Origin: Myxococcota bacterium
Lineage (GTDB): Bacteria > Myxococcota_A > UBA9160 > UBA4427
Assembly (NCBI GenBank): GCA_030748735.1
Contig: JASMLK010000025.1
Coordinates: 1-64,000 of the forward strand
DNA length: 64,000 nucleotides
Reading direction: 5' to 3'
The notes below the pieces were generated by a model. It was given only the letters and a program-made list of their open reading frames with translations, ran no database searches and had not been told where the DNA came from. The translations under genes and the position numbers were made by a program. Shown piece after piece: positions 20,529-31,137 of the stretch (position 1 is its first letter; every line of letters starts with the position of its first letter).

Positions 20529-20624
20529 CTAGCCCGGATTATTCATGAAGCCCTACTGCGAAGCCCGAAAGCACAGCCATTTCACGGCCTTCTCCCTACG
20601 GGCTTCATGAATCATCCGGGCTAG
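20529..20624. mobile_element. MITE-like palindromic element flanked by CTAG
   Basis: ctagcccggattattcatgaagccc (20529-) vs gggcttcatgaatcatccgggctag (20600-20624): 24/25 inverted match. Left arm also at 111-145. Confidence 0.65.
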
Positions 20625-20651
20625 CAAGATACCAACGAGAGGAATACAGCC

Positions 20652-21053
20652 ATGAAGTTCGAAGAACTCACCGCGCGCGATCTGATGAGCACGAAGATCG
20701 AAACCTGCGACTCGGAATCGAGCGTCATGGAAGCGCTCAAGCACATGAACGCGTCGAGGATCCACTGCCTGCTCATCGACGCGCCAGAATCAGGACGCAG
20801 CCCCGGCGTCATCTCGATCAAGGACATCGTCCAGTTGCTCGGAGATGCTGGCCCGGACCTGCTCGATGAACTGGTCGTGAGCGAAGTGATGACTTCGCCC
20901 GTCGTGAGCCTGCCCGACTATCTCCTCATCCCCGACTGCGTGAACCTGATGCGCATGACGGGCGTGCGCAGCGCACCCGTCATGAAGGACCGCGAGATGG
21001 TGGGCGTGCTCAGCTATTCCGACGTGGTGAGCTGGATCGCCCGGAACGCCTGA
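20652..21053 (+). CDS. CBS domain-pair protein
   Basis: LTARDLMSTKIETCDSESSVMEALKHMNASRIHCLLI ... VSEVMTSPVVSL ... VGVLSYSDVVSWI. Confidence 0.85.
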   Translation: MKFEELTARDLMSTKIETCDSESSVMEALKHMNASRIHCLLIDAPESGRSPGVISIKDIVQLLGDAGPDLLDELVVSEVMTSPVVSLPDYLLIPDCVNLMRMTGVRSAPVMKDREMVGVLSYSDVVSWIARNA

Positions 21054-21092
21054 TTCGGCGCCCCGGGCGAACGCACCATCTCTCCCCCCGCG

Positions 21093-23153
21093 TTAGTGCT
21101 CGCCGGGTGCCACTTGCGACTCCTCGATGATCTTGCTCGCGAGCTTCGCCGGCACCTCTGAATAGTGCGAGTACTCGAGATGGAACTCGCCCTTGCCACC
21201 CGTCATGGAACTCAGCGCCGTCGCGTAGTCGAGCATCTCGGACATCGGCACCTTGGCGATGATCACGCAGCTATGACTGCGTGATTCCGTGGTCTGCACG
21301 AGCCCGCGGCGCCCGGCGATGTCGCCCATGACGTCGCCCACGTGGTCCTCGGGCGCCGTGATCTCGGCCGTCATGAACGGCTCGAGCAGCGTGGGGCCTG
21401 CCGCCTGGACGGCCGCCTTCAGCGCGAACGAACCGGCGAGGTGGAAGGCCATTTCGTTCGAATCCACCGCGTGGTACTTGCCGTCGACGCACTTGACCGT
21501 GATGTCGACGACTGGATACCCGGCCAGGGGGCCCCGTTGGCAGGCTTCACGCACGCCCTTTTCGACGGCCGGGATCAGGCCCTTCGGGATGGCGCCACCC
21601 ACCACACGATCTTCGAACGCGAACCCTTCTCCGCGCGGCAGGGGTTCGACGTCGACGTACGCAACACCAAACATGCCCGCACCACCCGTCTGCTTCTTCA
21701 GCTTGCCTTCGACATGCTCGGCGCGCTTCGAGATGGTTTCTCGGTACGGCACCTTCGGTGTCTTCAGGTGGATATCCAATCCAAACAGGCGATTCAGCTT
21801 CTTTGCCGTCGTTCGGATATGGAGCTCGCCCATGCCGGTGAGCAGGAACTCTCCGGTAGCGTCGTCGCGGCCGACATGGAGCGACGGATCCTCTTCCTCG
21901 AGTTTCGCCAGTGCGGCGAAGATCTTCTCGTCTTCCTTGCCGCTGCCGGCTTCGATGGCGTAGGAGATCACCCCTCCTGGGATCTCGAGTTCGTGGAGAT
22001 GCACACCGCCCTTTTCGTCGGTGAGCGCATGACCGGTATGGACGTCCTTGAGCTTCGCAACCGCGACGATGTCACCAGGCCCGGCTTCGGAAACCTCGAT
22101 GTGCTTTTCGCCCTGCAGCAGAAAGAGCTTGCCGACGCGGAGCTTTTCACCGTTGGTCGCGTCCATGATGTGGGAGTCGGCGCTGACCTTGCCGGACACG
22201 ACGCGCATGACCGAAAGTGTGCCGGTATAGCGATCGATGATCGTCTTGAAGACGATCGCCGAGAACGGCGCCTCCTCAGCCGGCGCGATCGGGTTCGGTT
22301 CGTCGTCTGCGCCCAGCCATTCACCGCGCTCGATCGGAGAGGGCATGAACTCTTCGAGTTCTTCGAGGAGCAAGGTGACGCCGTGCTCGGTGAGTGCCGA
22401 GCCACAGACCACGGGGACGATCATGCGACTGCGAAGTGCCGCGCGAAGCCCGCGCTGAAGATCTTCTGCCCCGAGGTTTCCTTCTTCGAGGTACGCCTCC
22501 AGCAGATCATCGGTCGCTTCCGCAACCGCTTCTACCAGCGTGTCGCGACGCAAGTTGGCTTCGTCCTTGAGCTCGTCCGGGATGGGGCCGTGCACACCGA
22601 GACGCACGGCTTCCATGTGGACCAGATCAACGACACCTTCGAGGCCGTCTCCCTTGCCGATGTTGAACGAAATAGGGACAGGCCTGATCTCGAGTTCGGT
22701 GAGCATCTCGACGGTGCGGTCGAAGTCGGCGTCTTCGCGATCCAATTCGTTCACGAAGGCGATGATGGGCATGTCCGCCTGCTGCGCGGTGCGCAACATT
22801 TTTTCGGTGCCCGCTTTGGGCCCCTCGACACCGGAGACGAGCAGGACGGCCGCGTCGAGGGCCTGTAGGGCGATCTTGCCGTCGCCCTGGAAGTTCGGAT
22901 CGCCGGGAGTGTCGACGAGGGTGAAGTGGTAGTCGGAGTGGTCGAACGCAAAGACGTGGGAAGTGACCGAAGCCGTGTGCCCGTTTCTTTCTTCAGGGAG
23001 GTAGTTGAGGGCCGAGGAGTCGTCGTCCACGCGGCCGGCGGTTTCCGTCACGCCCGCGACGTGGATGAGTGATTCACCCAGGGTCGTCTTCCCATCACCC
23101 GAATGGCCGATCAGCGCGAAGTTTCGGGTTTTGCCGGTTTGCACATTTTGCAT
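21093..23153 (-). CDS. Elongation factor G-like GTPase (EF-G2 type)
   Basis: GHSGDGKTTL, DTPGDPNF, full EF-G domain order; 686 aa. Confidence 0.9.
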   Translation of the reverse strand: MQNVQTGKTRNFALIGHSGDGKTTLGESLIHVAGVTETAGRVDDDSSALNYLPEERNGHTASVTSHVFAFDHSDYHFTLVDTPGDPNFQGDGKIALQALDAAVLLVSGVEGPKAGTEKMLRTAQQADMPIIAFVNELDREDADFDRTVEMLTELEIRPVPISFNIGKGDGLEGVVDLVHMEAVRLGVHGPIPDELKDEANLRRDTLVEAVAEATDDLLEAYLEEGNLGAEDLQRGLRAALRSRMIVPVVCGSALTEHGVTLLLEELEEFMPSPIERGEWLGADDEPNPIAPAEEAPFSAIVFKTIIDRYTGTLSVMRVVSGKVSADSHIMDATNGEKLRVGKLFLLQGEKHIEVSEAGPGDIVAVAKLKDVHTGHALTDEKGGVHLHELEIPGGVISYAIEAGSGKEDEKIFAALAKLEEEDPSLHVGRDDATGEFLLTGMGELHIRTTAKKLNRLFGLDIHLKTPKVPYRETISKRAEHVEGKLKKQTGGAGMFGVAYVDVEPLPRGEGFAFEDRVVGGAIPKGLIPAVEKGVREACQRGPLAGYPVVDITVKCVDGKYHAVDSNEMAFHLAGSFALKAAVQAAGPTLLEPFMTAEITAPEDHVGDVMGDIAGRRGLVQTTESRSHSCVIIAKVPMSEMLDYATALSSMTGGKGEFHLEYSHYSEVPAKLASKIIEESQVAPGEH

Positions 23154-23575
23154 GAGCTGGGTCTCCCTTCCTGTTGGGCTACTTCATGCCGAGTCGGCGG
23201 GCGCACTGTCTCGACATCGAGCCGAAGCGTTTATTGCGTTTACTCTCTTCCCTCTTCTTTTCTCGTGGGCCCGTGGGCTCGTGGGGAACGGCGGTGCGCG
23301 ACCGTCCGGTCCCGACACGTGGTTGCTCGATCGATCGCACGATCGATCGATGCTGTCAGACATCATGCACCGTTTAGGCGGCGGGATAAACCACGAATCG
23401 TCGCGAATCGAAGCGATTCGGACGGCCGCTCGAGCGCACTTCGGAAGCGGCCCGAAATACGCAACACGGCGTCAAACTCCGGCAACAAGCGACAGTTTGC
23501 CTCGACCGCACCGTTGGTCGGATGGTGTCCGCGGGCTGCGAGCCCGACCCGGGGCAGCGGCACTACCCGAAAGCT

Positions 23576-24856
23576 CTAGCCGCTCGGGAGCTCACCGCGT
23601 TCCGCGAGACGTTCGAGTGCGGAACTCACTGCGGGGTCGAATTGCCGCCCCGCGTATTCGCGGATCTCCTGCACTGCCTGCTCGGAGGTCATCGCCATGC
23701 GGAGCTTGGTGGGGCGCATGAGCGAGTCGTAGCAGTCGGCCACCGCGATGATGCGCGCTTCGAAGGGGATGTCTTCCCGTTCGATGGCCTCGGGATAACC
23801 CGAACCATCCCACCATTCGTGATGGGAGAGCACGATGGGCGCGATGTCCTCCCACAGCCGAATGCGAGACAGGACGCGATGTCCGACCTGGGGATGTCGC
23901 TGGAAGTGCCTGGGCGAGCGCTGGTGTCGCGCTTCGACCTTGAGCATCCCGATGTCGTGGAGCAATGCGGCGAAATGCAGCGTCTGCATGCGCTCTTCGG
24001 GCAGGTCGAGTTCGCGGGCCAACAAGTTCGAAACCGCCGCAACCGCCCGTGCGTGCCCCTTGCGGTCATCGACGTGGACGTCCATGGTGCTCACGAGCAA
24101 TTCGGTGATGTGGGCGAAGAAGTTGCGCTGTGCGTCCTGCAGGTCGACGTTGTGCAGGGCCACGCCAGTGAACGACGAAAGGGTCATCAATGCGTCGCGT
24201 TCTTCGAGGCTGAAGTCGCCTTCGTGATCGCACGGGTTCAACACGATGATCGCGCCCGTGCCACCGCCCTTGCTGATCATCGGAAACGCGATCCCGGCGC
24301 CGAGGCCTTCGACCGTGTCGGCTCGCAGTGCCGTCGCGGCGCCGTTTCCGATGGCAGCTTCGACGAGTTCACGAATCAGCGACTCGTGCTGTGAAAAACA
24401 GGCCTGCGAACCCTCACCCGACGACTCGACGAGAACCAGGGGCTTGTCGTCCGAGGGGCGCATCATGAGGTAGGCAAACTCGGCACTGGTGAGGCGAAGT
24501 GAGCTCGCCACCGAAAGCTCCGCCACCGCGTGGGTGTGGCTCGAGGTCGAAAGCTCACGCGAAACCGCCAGGATGTTCTCGAGCCGAAGGTTGTCGGTCT
24601 TCATGCGCTCGACGGCGTTCAACGAGATCCGACGCAGGGCGAAGTAGGACGCGAGGCTCAACAGCGAAACGCCGCCGATCACACCCAACATGGCCTGCGT
24701 CATCGCAAGGTCGTTCTTCAACGTCGGAAAGACGTGGAAGTGGAGAACCAGGGCGAGCACGAGCAGCGGAACGATCCCGCCCAGGAAGTAGGCGACGAAG
24801 ATCGAGCGACCGAGCGGCTGCGTAAAGATCGAACGCGAGCGTCGGCGCCTACCCAT
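23576..24856 (-). CDS. Membrane GAF + HD-GYP domain phosphohydrolase
   Basis: Two TM helices, GAF-like middle, HDIGML ... HHEWWDGSGYPEAI HD-GYP signature. Confidence 0.85.
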   Translation of the reverse strand: MGRRRRSRSIFTQPLGRSIFVAYFLGGIVPLLVLALVLHFHVFPTLKNDLAMTQAMLGVIGGVSLLSLASYFALRRISLNAVERMKTDNLRLENILAVSRELSTSSHTHAVAELSVASSLRLTSAEFAYLMMRPSDDKPLVLVESSGEGSQACFSQHESLIRELVEAAIGNGAATALRADTVEGLGAGIAFPMISKGGGTGAIIVLNPCDHEGDFSLEERDALMTLSSFTGVALHNVDLQDAQRNFFAHITELLVSTMDVHVDDRKGHARAVAAVSNLLARELDLPEERMQTLHFAALLHDIGMLKVEARHQRSPRHFQRHPQVGHRVLSRIRLWEDIAPIVLSHHEWWDGSGYPEAIEREDIPFEARIIAVADCYDSLMRPTKLRMAMTSEQAVQEIREYAGRQFDPAVSSALERLAERGELPSG

Positions 24857-25107
24857 GCCTCCTCCTGGTTTCGATTCGAAACGACGGCTTCTCTTCGTCC
24901 GGGCGGGGGTTTCTCTGGAGAGTCGCCTGTGGATTGCCGTCGAGGCCCGGCTCCCTTCGCAGCCGAGCGATGGACCATGGGAAAACCCACCCGCAGCCTT
25001 GCAGCGGTCTCGCAAGACTCGAAAGACGTGTGAATCGCCGAGGGGCCGGAGCCGAGACCGGCGATGCGACTGCGGGACGGAGGCATGGATCTGCGGAAGC
25101 ACTACTG

Positions 25108-25689
25108 ATGGCCGCCGCGCTCGTGCGCTTCGGTATTCCGATCTTCGGTGCGCTTCCCCTGCTCGGGTTGACGATCGCGTTCTTCCTCGACGAACTCGGG
25201 GCAGACCCGGTCGAAAAGGTGACCCACGAAACCGGCGAATGGGCCCTGCGCTTGTTGCTGCTCACCCTGCTCGTGACACCCCTGCGACGCTTCGCGGGTT
25301 GGAGCTGGCTCGCGCCCCACAGACGAACGCTCGGGCTCTACAGCTTTCTCTACGCGGCCCTTCACTTCGCCACCTATCTCGTCTTCGACCTGGGCTTCGA
25401 TTTCACCTTTCTCGGGGAAGACATCGCCGAACGCCCGTACATCACGGTCGGGTTCGCGAGCTTCGTGATCCTGTTCGCACTCGCGGCGACATCCAGCAAG
25501 GGGGCGATCAAGCAGCTGAAGAAACGCTGGACCGCACTCCATCGTCTGGTGTACGTCGCCGCGATCGGCGGAGTCGTACACTTTCTGTGGCTCGTCAAAG
25601 CCGACCTGCGCGAGCCCTTGGTCTACGGCGCCGTGCTGGCCGCGATTCTCGCCGCACGCGCACCGTGGAACCGAATCATTCGCCGGTGA
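25108..25689 (+). CDS. msrQ: Heme-binding membrane subunit MsrQ/YedZ-like
   Basis: ETGEWALRLLLLTLLVTPLRR...HRRTLGLYSFLYAALHFATYLVFD...WTALHRLVYVAAIGGVVHFLWLVKAD. Confidence 0.85.
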   Translation: MAAALVRFGIPIFGALPLLGLTIAFFLDELGADPVEKVTHETGEWALRLLLLTLLVTPLRRFAGWSWLAPHRRTLGLYSFLYAALHFATYLVFDLGFDFTFLGEDIAERPYITVGFASFVILFALAATSSKGAIKQLKKRWTALHRLVYVAAIGGVVHFLWLVKADLREPLVYGAVLAAILAARAPWNRIIRR

Positions 25690-26491
25690 AGTTGGGCTTG
25701 CGCTTTTCCTTGAAGGCACGCGGTCCCTCGCGTGCGTCCTTCGAGGTCATGACCGCGACCGAGACCTCGTTCTCGACCTGGTAGGCGTCCGCGAGCGGGA
25801 GCCCACTCGAACGATGCACGCCTTCCTTGATCTTCTGCACCGCGAGCGGACCGTTCTCCGCCAGCTTGCCGGCAAGCTCGTGGGCCTTGTCGAGAAGTTG
25901 GTCGCGCGGGACCACGTAGTTGAGCAGACCCATCTCGAGGGCCTGCTCCGCAGTCCAGTGATCACCGACCAGGAGCATCTCCATCGCTTTCGCGTAGGGG
26001 ACCTGGCGCGGAAGCCGTGTGATCGAGCCGCCGCCCGGCAGCAGGCCCACCTTCGCTTCGGGGGTGCCGAACACGGCGTTGTCGCTCGCCACGCGCAGGT
26101 CGCAGGCGTTCATCATTTCGGTGCCACCACCGAGCGCGTTGCCGTTCACGGCCGCGATGATCGGCTTGTAGCATTCGAAGCCACGCAAGATCGCGTCGGT
26201 GAAGAGCGTGCCTTCCGAAAGCAGCTTGTGGTCCCAGTCGTCCTGCGGCTTTCGCGCACCAGTCATCAGCGGCATCGTGATCTTGAGATCGCCACCAGCG
26301 CAGAAGTCTTCTTCGCCCTGGCCGGTGAGGATCGCGACGCGCAGATCCTTGCGATCGCGGAACTCGTACCAGGCGTGCGCCATCTTCACGAGCATTTGCG
26401 GCGAAAGCGCGTTGCGCGCCTCGGGGCGGTTCATCGTAAGCGTCAGGATGCCGTCGTGCTCATCGACGATCAGATGGTTGTCATCACTCAT
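25676..26491 (-). CDS. Enoyl-CoA hydratase/isomerase family protein
   Basis: ILTLTMNRPEARNALSPQM; AVNGNALGGGTEM; start at MSDDNHLIVDE. Confidence 0.9.
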   Translation of the reverse strand: MSDDNHLIVDEHDGILTLTMNRPEARNALSPQMLVKMAHAWYEFRDRKDLRVAILTGQGEEDFCAGGDLKITMPLMTGARKPQDDWDHKLLSEGTLFTDAILRGFECYKPIIAAVNGNALGGGTEMMNACDLRVASDNAVFGTPEAKVGLLPGGGSITRLPRQVPYAKAMEMLLVGDHWTAEQALEMGLLNYVVPRDQLLDKAHELAGKLAENGPLAVQKIKEGVHRSSGLPLADAYQVENEVSVAVMTSKDAREGPRAFKEKRKPNFTGE

Positions 26492-26526
26492 GAACGAAAC
26501 TCTCCAGCTGAGCCCCTCGCGCGCGC

Positions 26527-26940
26527 TCAGACGTCGGGGGTGAAGTACAGGCGACCAAAGGTTTCGGTTTCGCGTTCGATTTCGACGCGCACGGGCAGGT
26601 CGAGTTCGAGGACATCGTTCGACGCGCCGCGAAAGCCGCCCACGAGCCGCGGCCCTTCTTCCATTTCGACCACGACCGTGGCCCAGGGACCGTCGGCCGC
26701 CCAACCGGGATCGACGAGACGATGGGAGATGGTCCACGAGAAGACCTTCCCCTTGCCGCTGATCGCCGACCATTCGACCTGCTCGGAACCACAAGCCGCG
26801 CACAGATAACGCGGCGGATGATGCACGACACCGCACGCCTCACAGCGCCTCATGCACACGGCACCGTCGGCGATGTGTTGATAGAAGTCGGCGTTCAAGC
26901 CGTCCGGGTCGGGGATCATCTTCGGGGGTGCTTCACTCAT
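26527..26940 (-). CDS. DUF35 Zn-ribbon/OB-fold protein (thiolase partner)
   Basis: CEACGVVHHPPRYLCAACGS zinc ribbon, then GKGKVFSWTIS. Confidence 0.87.
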   Translation of the reverse strand: MSEAPPKMIPDPDGLNADFYQHIADGAVCMRRCEACGVVHHPPRYLCAACGSEQVEWSAISGKGKVFSWTISHRLVDPGWAADGPWATVVVEMEEGPRLVGGFRGASNDVLELDLPVRVEIERETETFGRLYFTPDV

Positions 26941-26976
26941 GGCTCTTCATCTTTCGTCTTGTTCGCGGCCGCTTGC

Positions 26977-28179
26977 TCACGCGTCGCGCCCGAGGATCGC
27001 GATGCTGCCGTCGCCGAAGTCTCCCCAGCCCGTCACGAGGCCCAGCTCCGCACCTTCGACCTGCGCGGCACCCGCGTCGTGTCGCAGCTGACGCACGGCC
27101 TCGACGACGTGATTCATGCCCCACATATGACCCTGGGAAAGCAGCCCGCCGTGGGTGTTGATCGGCTGCGGGCCACCGAGGCGAATGTCGTTGTCCCGCA
27201 CGAAGTCCCCCGCTTCGCCGCGACCGCACAGGCCGAGCGCTTCGAGCTGCAACAACACGACATAGGTGAAGCAGTCGTAGATCTGCAGGAAGTCCATCTC
27301 CTGCGGCGTGACGCCCGCCATCTCATAGGCGCGCGGTGCAGCGCTCGAGAGGCCCACCTTGAATGGGTCGGGGCGGTTCGTGATGTCGTCGGCGGGATAA
27401 GGGTGACCTTCGGCACCCGCGAGATACAGCACGGTCGGGTGTCGCATGTCGCGGGCCCGCTCGCTCGAAGTCACCACCACCGCCGCCGCACAGTCGGTTT
27501 CGACACAGCAGTCGAACTTGCGTAGCGGCTCGGCGATGAAGGGCGAAGCGAAGTAGTCCTCGAGGGTGAGTTCCTTGCCTCGCATCAACGCTTTTTCGTT
27601 CAACTGCGCGTGGGCGCGACAGACGAGCGCGACTTCGGCCGCGTCCTCGTCGCGAATGCCGTAGAGCTTCTTGTAGCGCGTCAGCGTAAACGAATAGAAC
27701 TGGGCGGCCGTACGCGCGCCGTAGGGGAGGTAGTAGTCGATCGTCGTGTTTCCGACCGAGCCGGGGTCGAGACCGAGCCGGGGCGGCTTGACGCCCGGAC
27801 GTGGGCGAAACGCCGAAAAGCCATTCCACCCGACGACGACGAGCACGTTCTTCGCCAGGCCCGAGTGCACGGCCATGGCCGCACTCTGCAAAGACGCGAT
27901 TGGACTCGCACCGCCGAGATGCACCGTGACCGCATAGCGGAGGTCTTCGATGCCGAGGTTCGACGCCAGCTCTTCCGCCGACGTATAACCCGGCGGCGGA
28001 ATGATCGCGTCGATGTCCGAATGCTCGAGGCCTGCGTCCTGAATCGCCGCGGAGGCGGCGCGCAACATCAAGCGAACCGGGGTCTCGTCCGCACCGCGCA
28101 CGTAGTCGGTTTCACCAACGCCGACGATTGCAGCGCTGCGGCTCAACGAACCGCCGGGACTCTGGGCTTCGGGGGGCAA
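26977..28179 (-). CDS. Thiolase-like (SCP2/Ltp2-type) protein
   Basis: Thiolase-fold blocks; [30 protein letters not shown] at the nucleophile position (no Cys). Confidence 0.85.
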   Translation of the reverse strand: MPPEAQSPGGSLSRSAAIVGVGETDYVRGADETPVRLMLRAASAAIQDAGLEHSDIDAIIPPPGYTSAEELASNLGIEDLRYAVTVHLGGASPIASLQSAAMAVHSGLAKNVLVVVGWNGFSAFRPRPGVKPPRLGLDPGSVGNTTIDYYLPYGARTAAQFYSFTLTRYKKLYGIRDEDAAEVALVCRAHAQLNEKALMRGKELTLEDYFASPFIAEPLRKFDCCVETDCAAAVVVTSSERARDMRHPTVLYLAGAEGHPYPADDITNRPDPFKVGLSSAAPRAYEMAGVTPQEMDFLQIYDCFTYVVLLQLEALGLCGRGEAGDFVRDNDIRLGGPQPINTHGGLLSQGHMWGMNHVVEAVRQLRHDAGAAQVEGAELGLVTGWGDFGDGSIAILGRDA

Positions 28180-28209
28180 CGCTGCTTCCTCCTGCGCAGG
28201 GCGTCGCTG

Positions 28210-28869
28210 CTAACCCGCTTCCCCGAGGCGTGCTTCGAGGCGCGGCTGCTTGACCCAGCGGATCACGTCCTTGGCGAGCAACCGGATCGCTTCGCCCAGG
28301 ATCGCGCATTCGCCACGACGAAACGGGATCAAGCTCGCCTGCGCGACTCGCGTTCCCTCCATGGTCCCGACGATGCGCCCGTCCTGCTTGAGCACGCCGT
28401 CGATCGTGATCGAGTGGGCGGGAAAGAAGCCTGCGCCGGTCTGGATCGCGTCGGTGATGCGCAGTTCGAGGCTCCGCCCGGTGTCGGCCTGCTCTTCGAA
28501 GTTGCCCACCCGCGCGAGAGTCACTTCCTTCTTGGCAGCGCGACGAACCAACGCCTTCGAGAGCTTCGAGCCGAGGCCACATTCCTCGCGGATCGAATCG
28601 CGGATCTCGGCCTTGTCCGCGAAGGGGATGAGGGTCGCGATCGAAACCTCGTTCTCCGCCCAGGCGGTGCCGGCGAGCGAGCACGCAACGAGGGCCGCCA
28701 CACCGACGCTCCGAAGCCCCCTCGCGAGCCGACCGCTCGTCACCAGCGCCTTCGGCACATTTCGCGCCGTTCGCCGAAGGATCGTCTCTTGGACATCGTC
28801 CTGGAAATCACGCAGCCGCATCATCGATTGCGACGCAAGATAGGGAAACTCCACCGCCGCGACAGCCAA
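28210..28869 (-). CDS. Hypothetical secreted protein
   Basis: VGVAALVACSLAGTAWAENE signal-like segment; coherent coding composition. Confidence 0.5.
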   Translation of the reverse strand: MAVAAVEFPYLASQSMMRLRDFQDDVQETILRRTARNVPKALVTSGRLARGLRSVGVAALVACSLAGTAWAENEVSIATLIPFADKAEIRDSIREECGLGSKLSKALVRRAAKKEVTLARVGNFEEQADTGRSLELRITDAIQTGAGFFPAHSITIDGVLKQDGRIVGTMEGTRVAQASLIPFRRGECAILGEAIRLLAKDVIRWVKQPRLEARLGEAG

Positions 28870-29041
28870 AGCTGGCGACTTCGGGGGATTTACGCGGCTC
28901 GCTTCACCGCAGGGCGAGGCCCGCCGATAGATCGTGGAAGCGTTTCGACGGGCCGCGGAGCAACCCGAGGTTGAAGCGGCCCGCGGTTCAGGCCAAGCTT
29001 GCTCGCCCGCTCGGATCGCCTGTGTGATTCCGAGGCACCCA

Positions 29042-30250
29042 ATGGAGACGACGCGCGTGGACGATCACGACATGGCACATCGAGACGCCGAGGACATCGA
29101 AGTCCTCGAACTCGATGGACGCGAGTTCGTCCTGGTGGGCACGGCTCACATTTCGCAGCACTCGGTCGACCTCGTGCGAACGGTGATCGAGGCCGAAAAG
29201 CCCGACGCCGTCTGCGTCGAACTCGACGCCCAACGCTACGAAGCGCTGTCTCAGCGGAAGAAGTTCGAAGCCCTCGATCTGCGCGAGGTGATCCGCAACC
29301 AACAACTCGCCGCGCTGCTGATGAACATCCTGCTCGCCTCGTATCAGAAGCGCCTCGGCGGCAAGCTCGGAGTGACCCCGGGCAGCGAACTCCTCGAAGC
29401 CACCAAGGCCGCCGCCGAACACGAGATCCCGATCTCGCTGTGCGACCGCGAAATCCGCATCACCCTGCGCCGCGCCTGGGGGGCGCTATCGCTGTGGAAG
29501 AAGTCGATGCTGATCTCCAACTTCGTCGCGAGCGCGTTCGAAGACCCCGAGATCGACGAAGAGGAACTCGAGCGCATCAAGCAGAAGGACGTGCTCTCCG
29601 AGTTGATGAACGAACTCGGCGAAGCGATGCCCGCCTTGAAGGAAGCGCTGATCGACGAACGCGACCGCTTCCTCGCCCAGAAGATCCGCGAGACCCCGGG
29701 CCAGAAGCTCGTGGCCGTCGTTGGTGCGGGTCACATGCAGGGCATGAAGGAAGCGATCCGCCGGGGCGTGAACGCCGACCTCGACGCGATTTCCGAGATC
29801 CCGAAGGTCTCGCCCGTCTGGAAGTGGGTGGGGTGGGCGATCCCGGCGCTGATCCTGGGCTCGCTCTTCTATATCGGGCTCACCCAGGGTGTCGAAGCCG
29901 CGAGCGAAGGCGCGCTCTTCTGGCTGCTCATCAACGCCGTTCCCTGCGCGATCGGCGGCGCGATCGCCCTCGCGCACCCGCTCACGATCCTCGCGGCATT
30001 CGTTTCCGCGCCCTTCACCTCACTCACGCCCGTGATCGGTGCTGGCTATGTGACGGCGTTCGTCCAGACCTGGGTGCAGCCGCCGCGCGTTCGCGAGTTC
30101 CAGAGCGTGGGCGACGACATCGCGACCGCGAAGGGCTGGTGGACGAGCCGGTTGCTGCGCGTCTTCCTGGTCTTCCTGCTCACGACCTTCGGCAGCCTGA
30201 TCGGCACCTGGGTCGGCGGCAGTGTGATCGTGACGCAGATCTTCAAGTAA
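29042..30250 (+). CDS. TraB/PrgY-like family membrane protein
   Basis: [52 protein letters not shown]-terminal TM helices. Confidence 0.87.
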   Translation: METTRVDDHDMAHRDAEDIEVLELDGREFVLVGTAHISQHSVDLVRTVIEAEKPDAVCVELDAQRYEALSQRKKFEALDLREVIRNQQLAALLMNILLASYQKRLGGKLGVTPGSELLEATKAAAEHEIPISLCDREIRITLRRAWGALSLWKKSMLISNFVASAFEDPEIDEEELERIKQKDVLSELMNELGEAMPALKEALIDERDRFLAQKIRETPGQKLVAVVGAGHMQGMKEAIRRGVNADLDAISEIPKVSPVWKWVGWAIPALILGSLFYIGLTQGVEAASEGALFWLLINAVPCAIGGAIALAHPLTILAAFVSAPFTSLTPVIGAGYVTAFVQTWVQPPRVREFQSVGDDIATAKGWWTSRLLRVFLVFLLTTFGSLIGTWVGGSVIVTQIFK

Positions 30251-30309
30251 GCGTTCCCGGCAGACGCTCGGGTCTAGAGACGATAGACTCAGCGCGCTTG
30301 GGGGGGACG

Positions 30310-31116
30310 ATGAAGAACTACCTGGAACTACAGCGCGCGATCCTCGAAACCGGTGCGCCCAAGGCCGACCGCACGGGCACCGGTACCGTGAGCCTGTTTG
30401 GCGCGCAGCTCCGCTTCGACCTCGCCGCGGGCTTCCCGCTGCTCACGACGAAGCGCGTGCACCTCAAGTCGATCATCCACGAGCTGCTGTGGTTCATTTC
30501 GGGCGATACCAACGTGCGGTATCTCCAGGAGAATGACGTCACGATCTGGGACGAATGGGCAGACGAGAACGGCGAACTCGGCCCCGTCTACGGATCGCAG
30601 TGGCGCAGCTGGCCGGCCGCCGGTGAAAACGGCGAAGTTCGACACATCGACCAGCTCTCCGCTTTGATCGAACAGATCCGCGAGAACCCCCACTCGCGCC
30701 GCCTGCTCATCAACGCGTGGAACGTGGGCGAGATCGAGCGGATGAAACTCCCACCGTGCCACCTGCTCTTCCAGTTCGGCGTCGCGGAACAGAAGCTCTC
30801 GTGCAGCATGTACATGCGCAGCTGCGATGTCTTCCTCGGGCTGCCGTTCAACATCGCGAGCTATGCGCTGCTCACGATGATGGTCGCCCAGACGACCGGG
30901 CTCGGACTCGGCGACCTCGTGATCTCGCTGGGCGATGCGCACATCTATACGAATCACATCGAACAGACGCGCCTGCAGCTCTCGCGCGAACCACGTGCCC
31001 TGCCCACGATGACACTGGACCCTTCGGTGAAGTCGCTCTTCGATTTTCGCTACGAGCACTTCCACCTGAGCGACTACGACCCGCATCCCGGCATCAAGGC
31101 GCCGATCGCTGTCTAG
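30310..31116 (+). CDS. thyA: Thymidylate synthase
   Basis: [50 protein letters not shown] active-site Cys. Confidence 0.96.
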   Translation: MKNYLELQRAILETGAPKADRTGTGTVSLFGAQLRFDLAAGFPLLTTKRVHLKSIIHELLWFISGDTNVRYLQENDVTIWDEWADENGELGPVYGSQWRSWPAAGENGEVRHIDQLSALIEQIRENPHSRRLLINAWNVGEIERMKLPPCHLLFQFGVAEQKLSCSMYMRSCDVFLGLPFNIASYALLTMMVAQTTGLGLGDLVISLGDAHIYTNHIEQTRLQLSREPRALPTMTLDPSVKSLFDFRYEHFHLSDYDPHPGIKAPIAV

Positions 31117-31137
31117 CCCGGGCACTGGAGGTCGGTG

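Noticed and set aside
29486-29977. Long antisense ORFs opposite clear genes (for example 29486-29977, 42680-44323, 33370-34893, 51359-52861)
   Set aside because: High-GC shadow ORFs: low-complexity R/H/D-rich translations with no family signature, opposite thyA/TraB/ahcY/uvrA/pilT-type genes.
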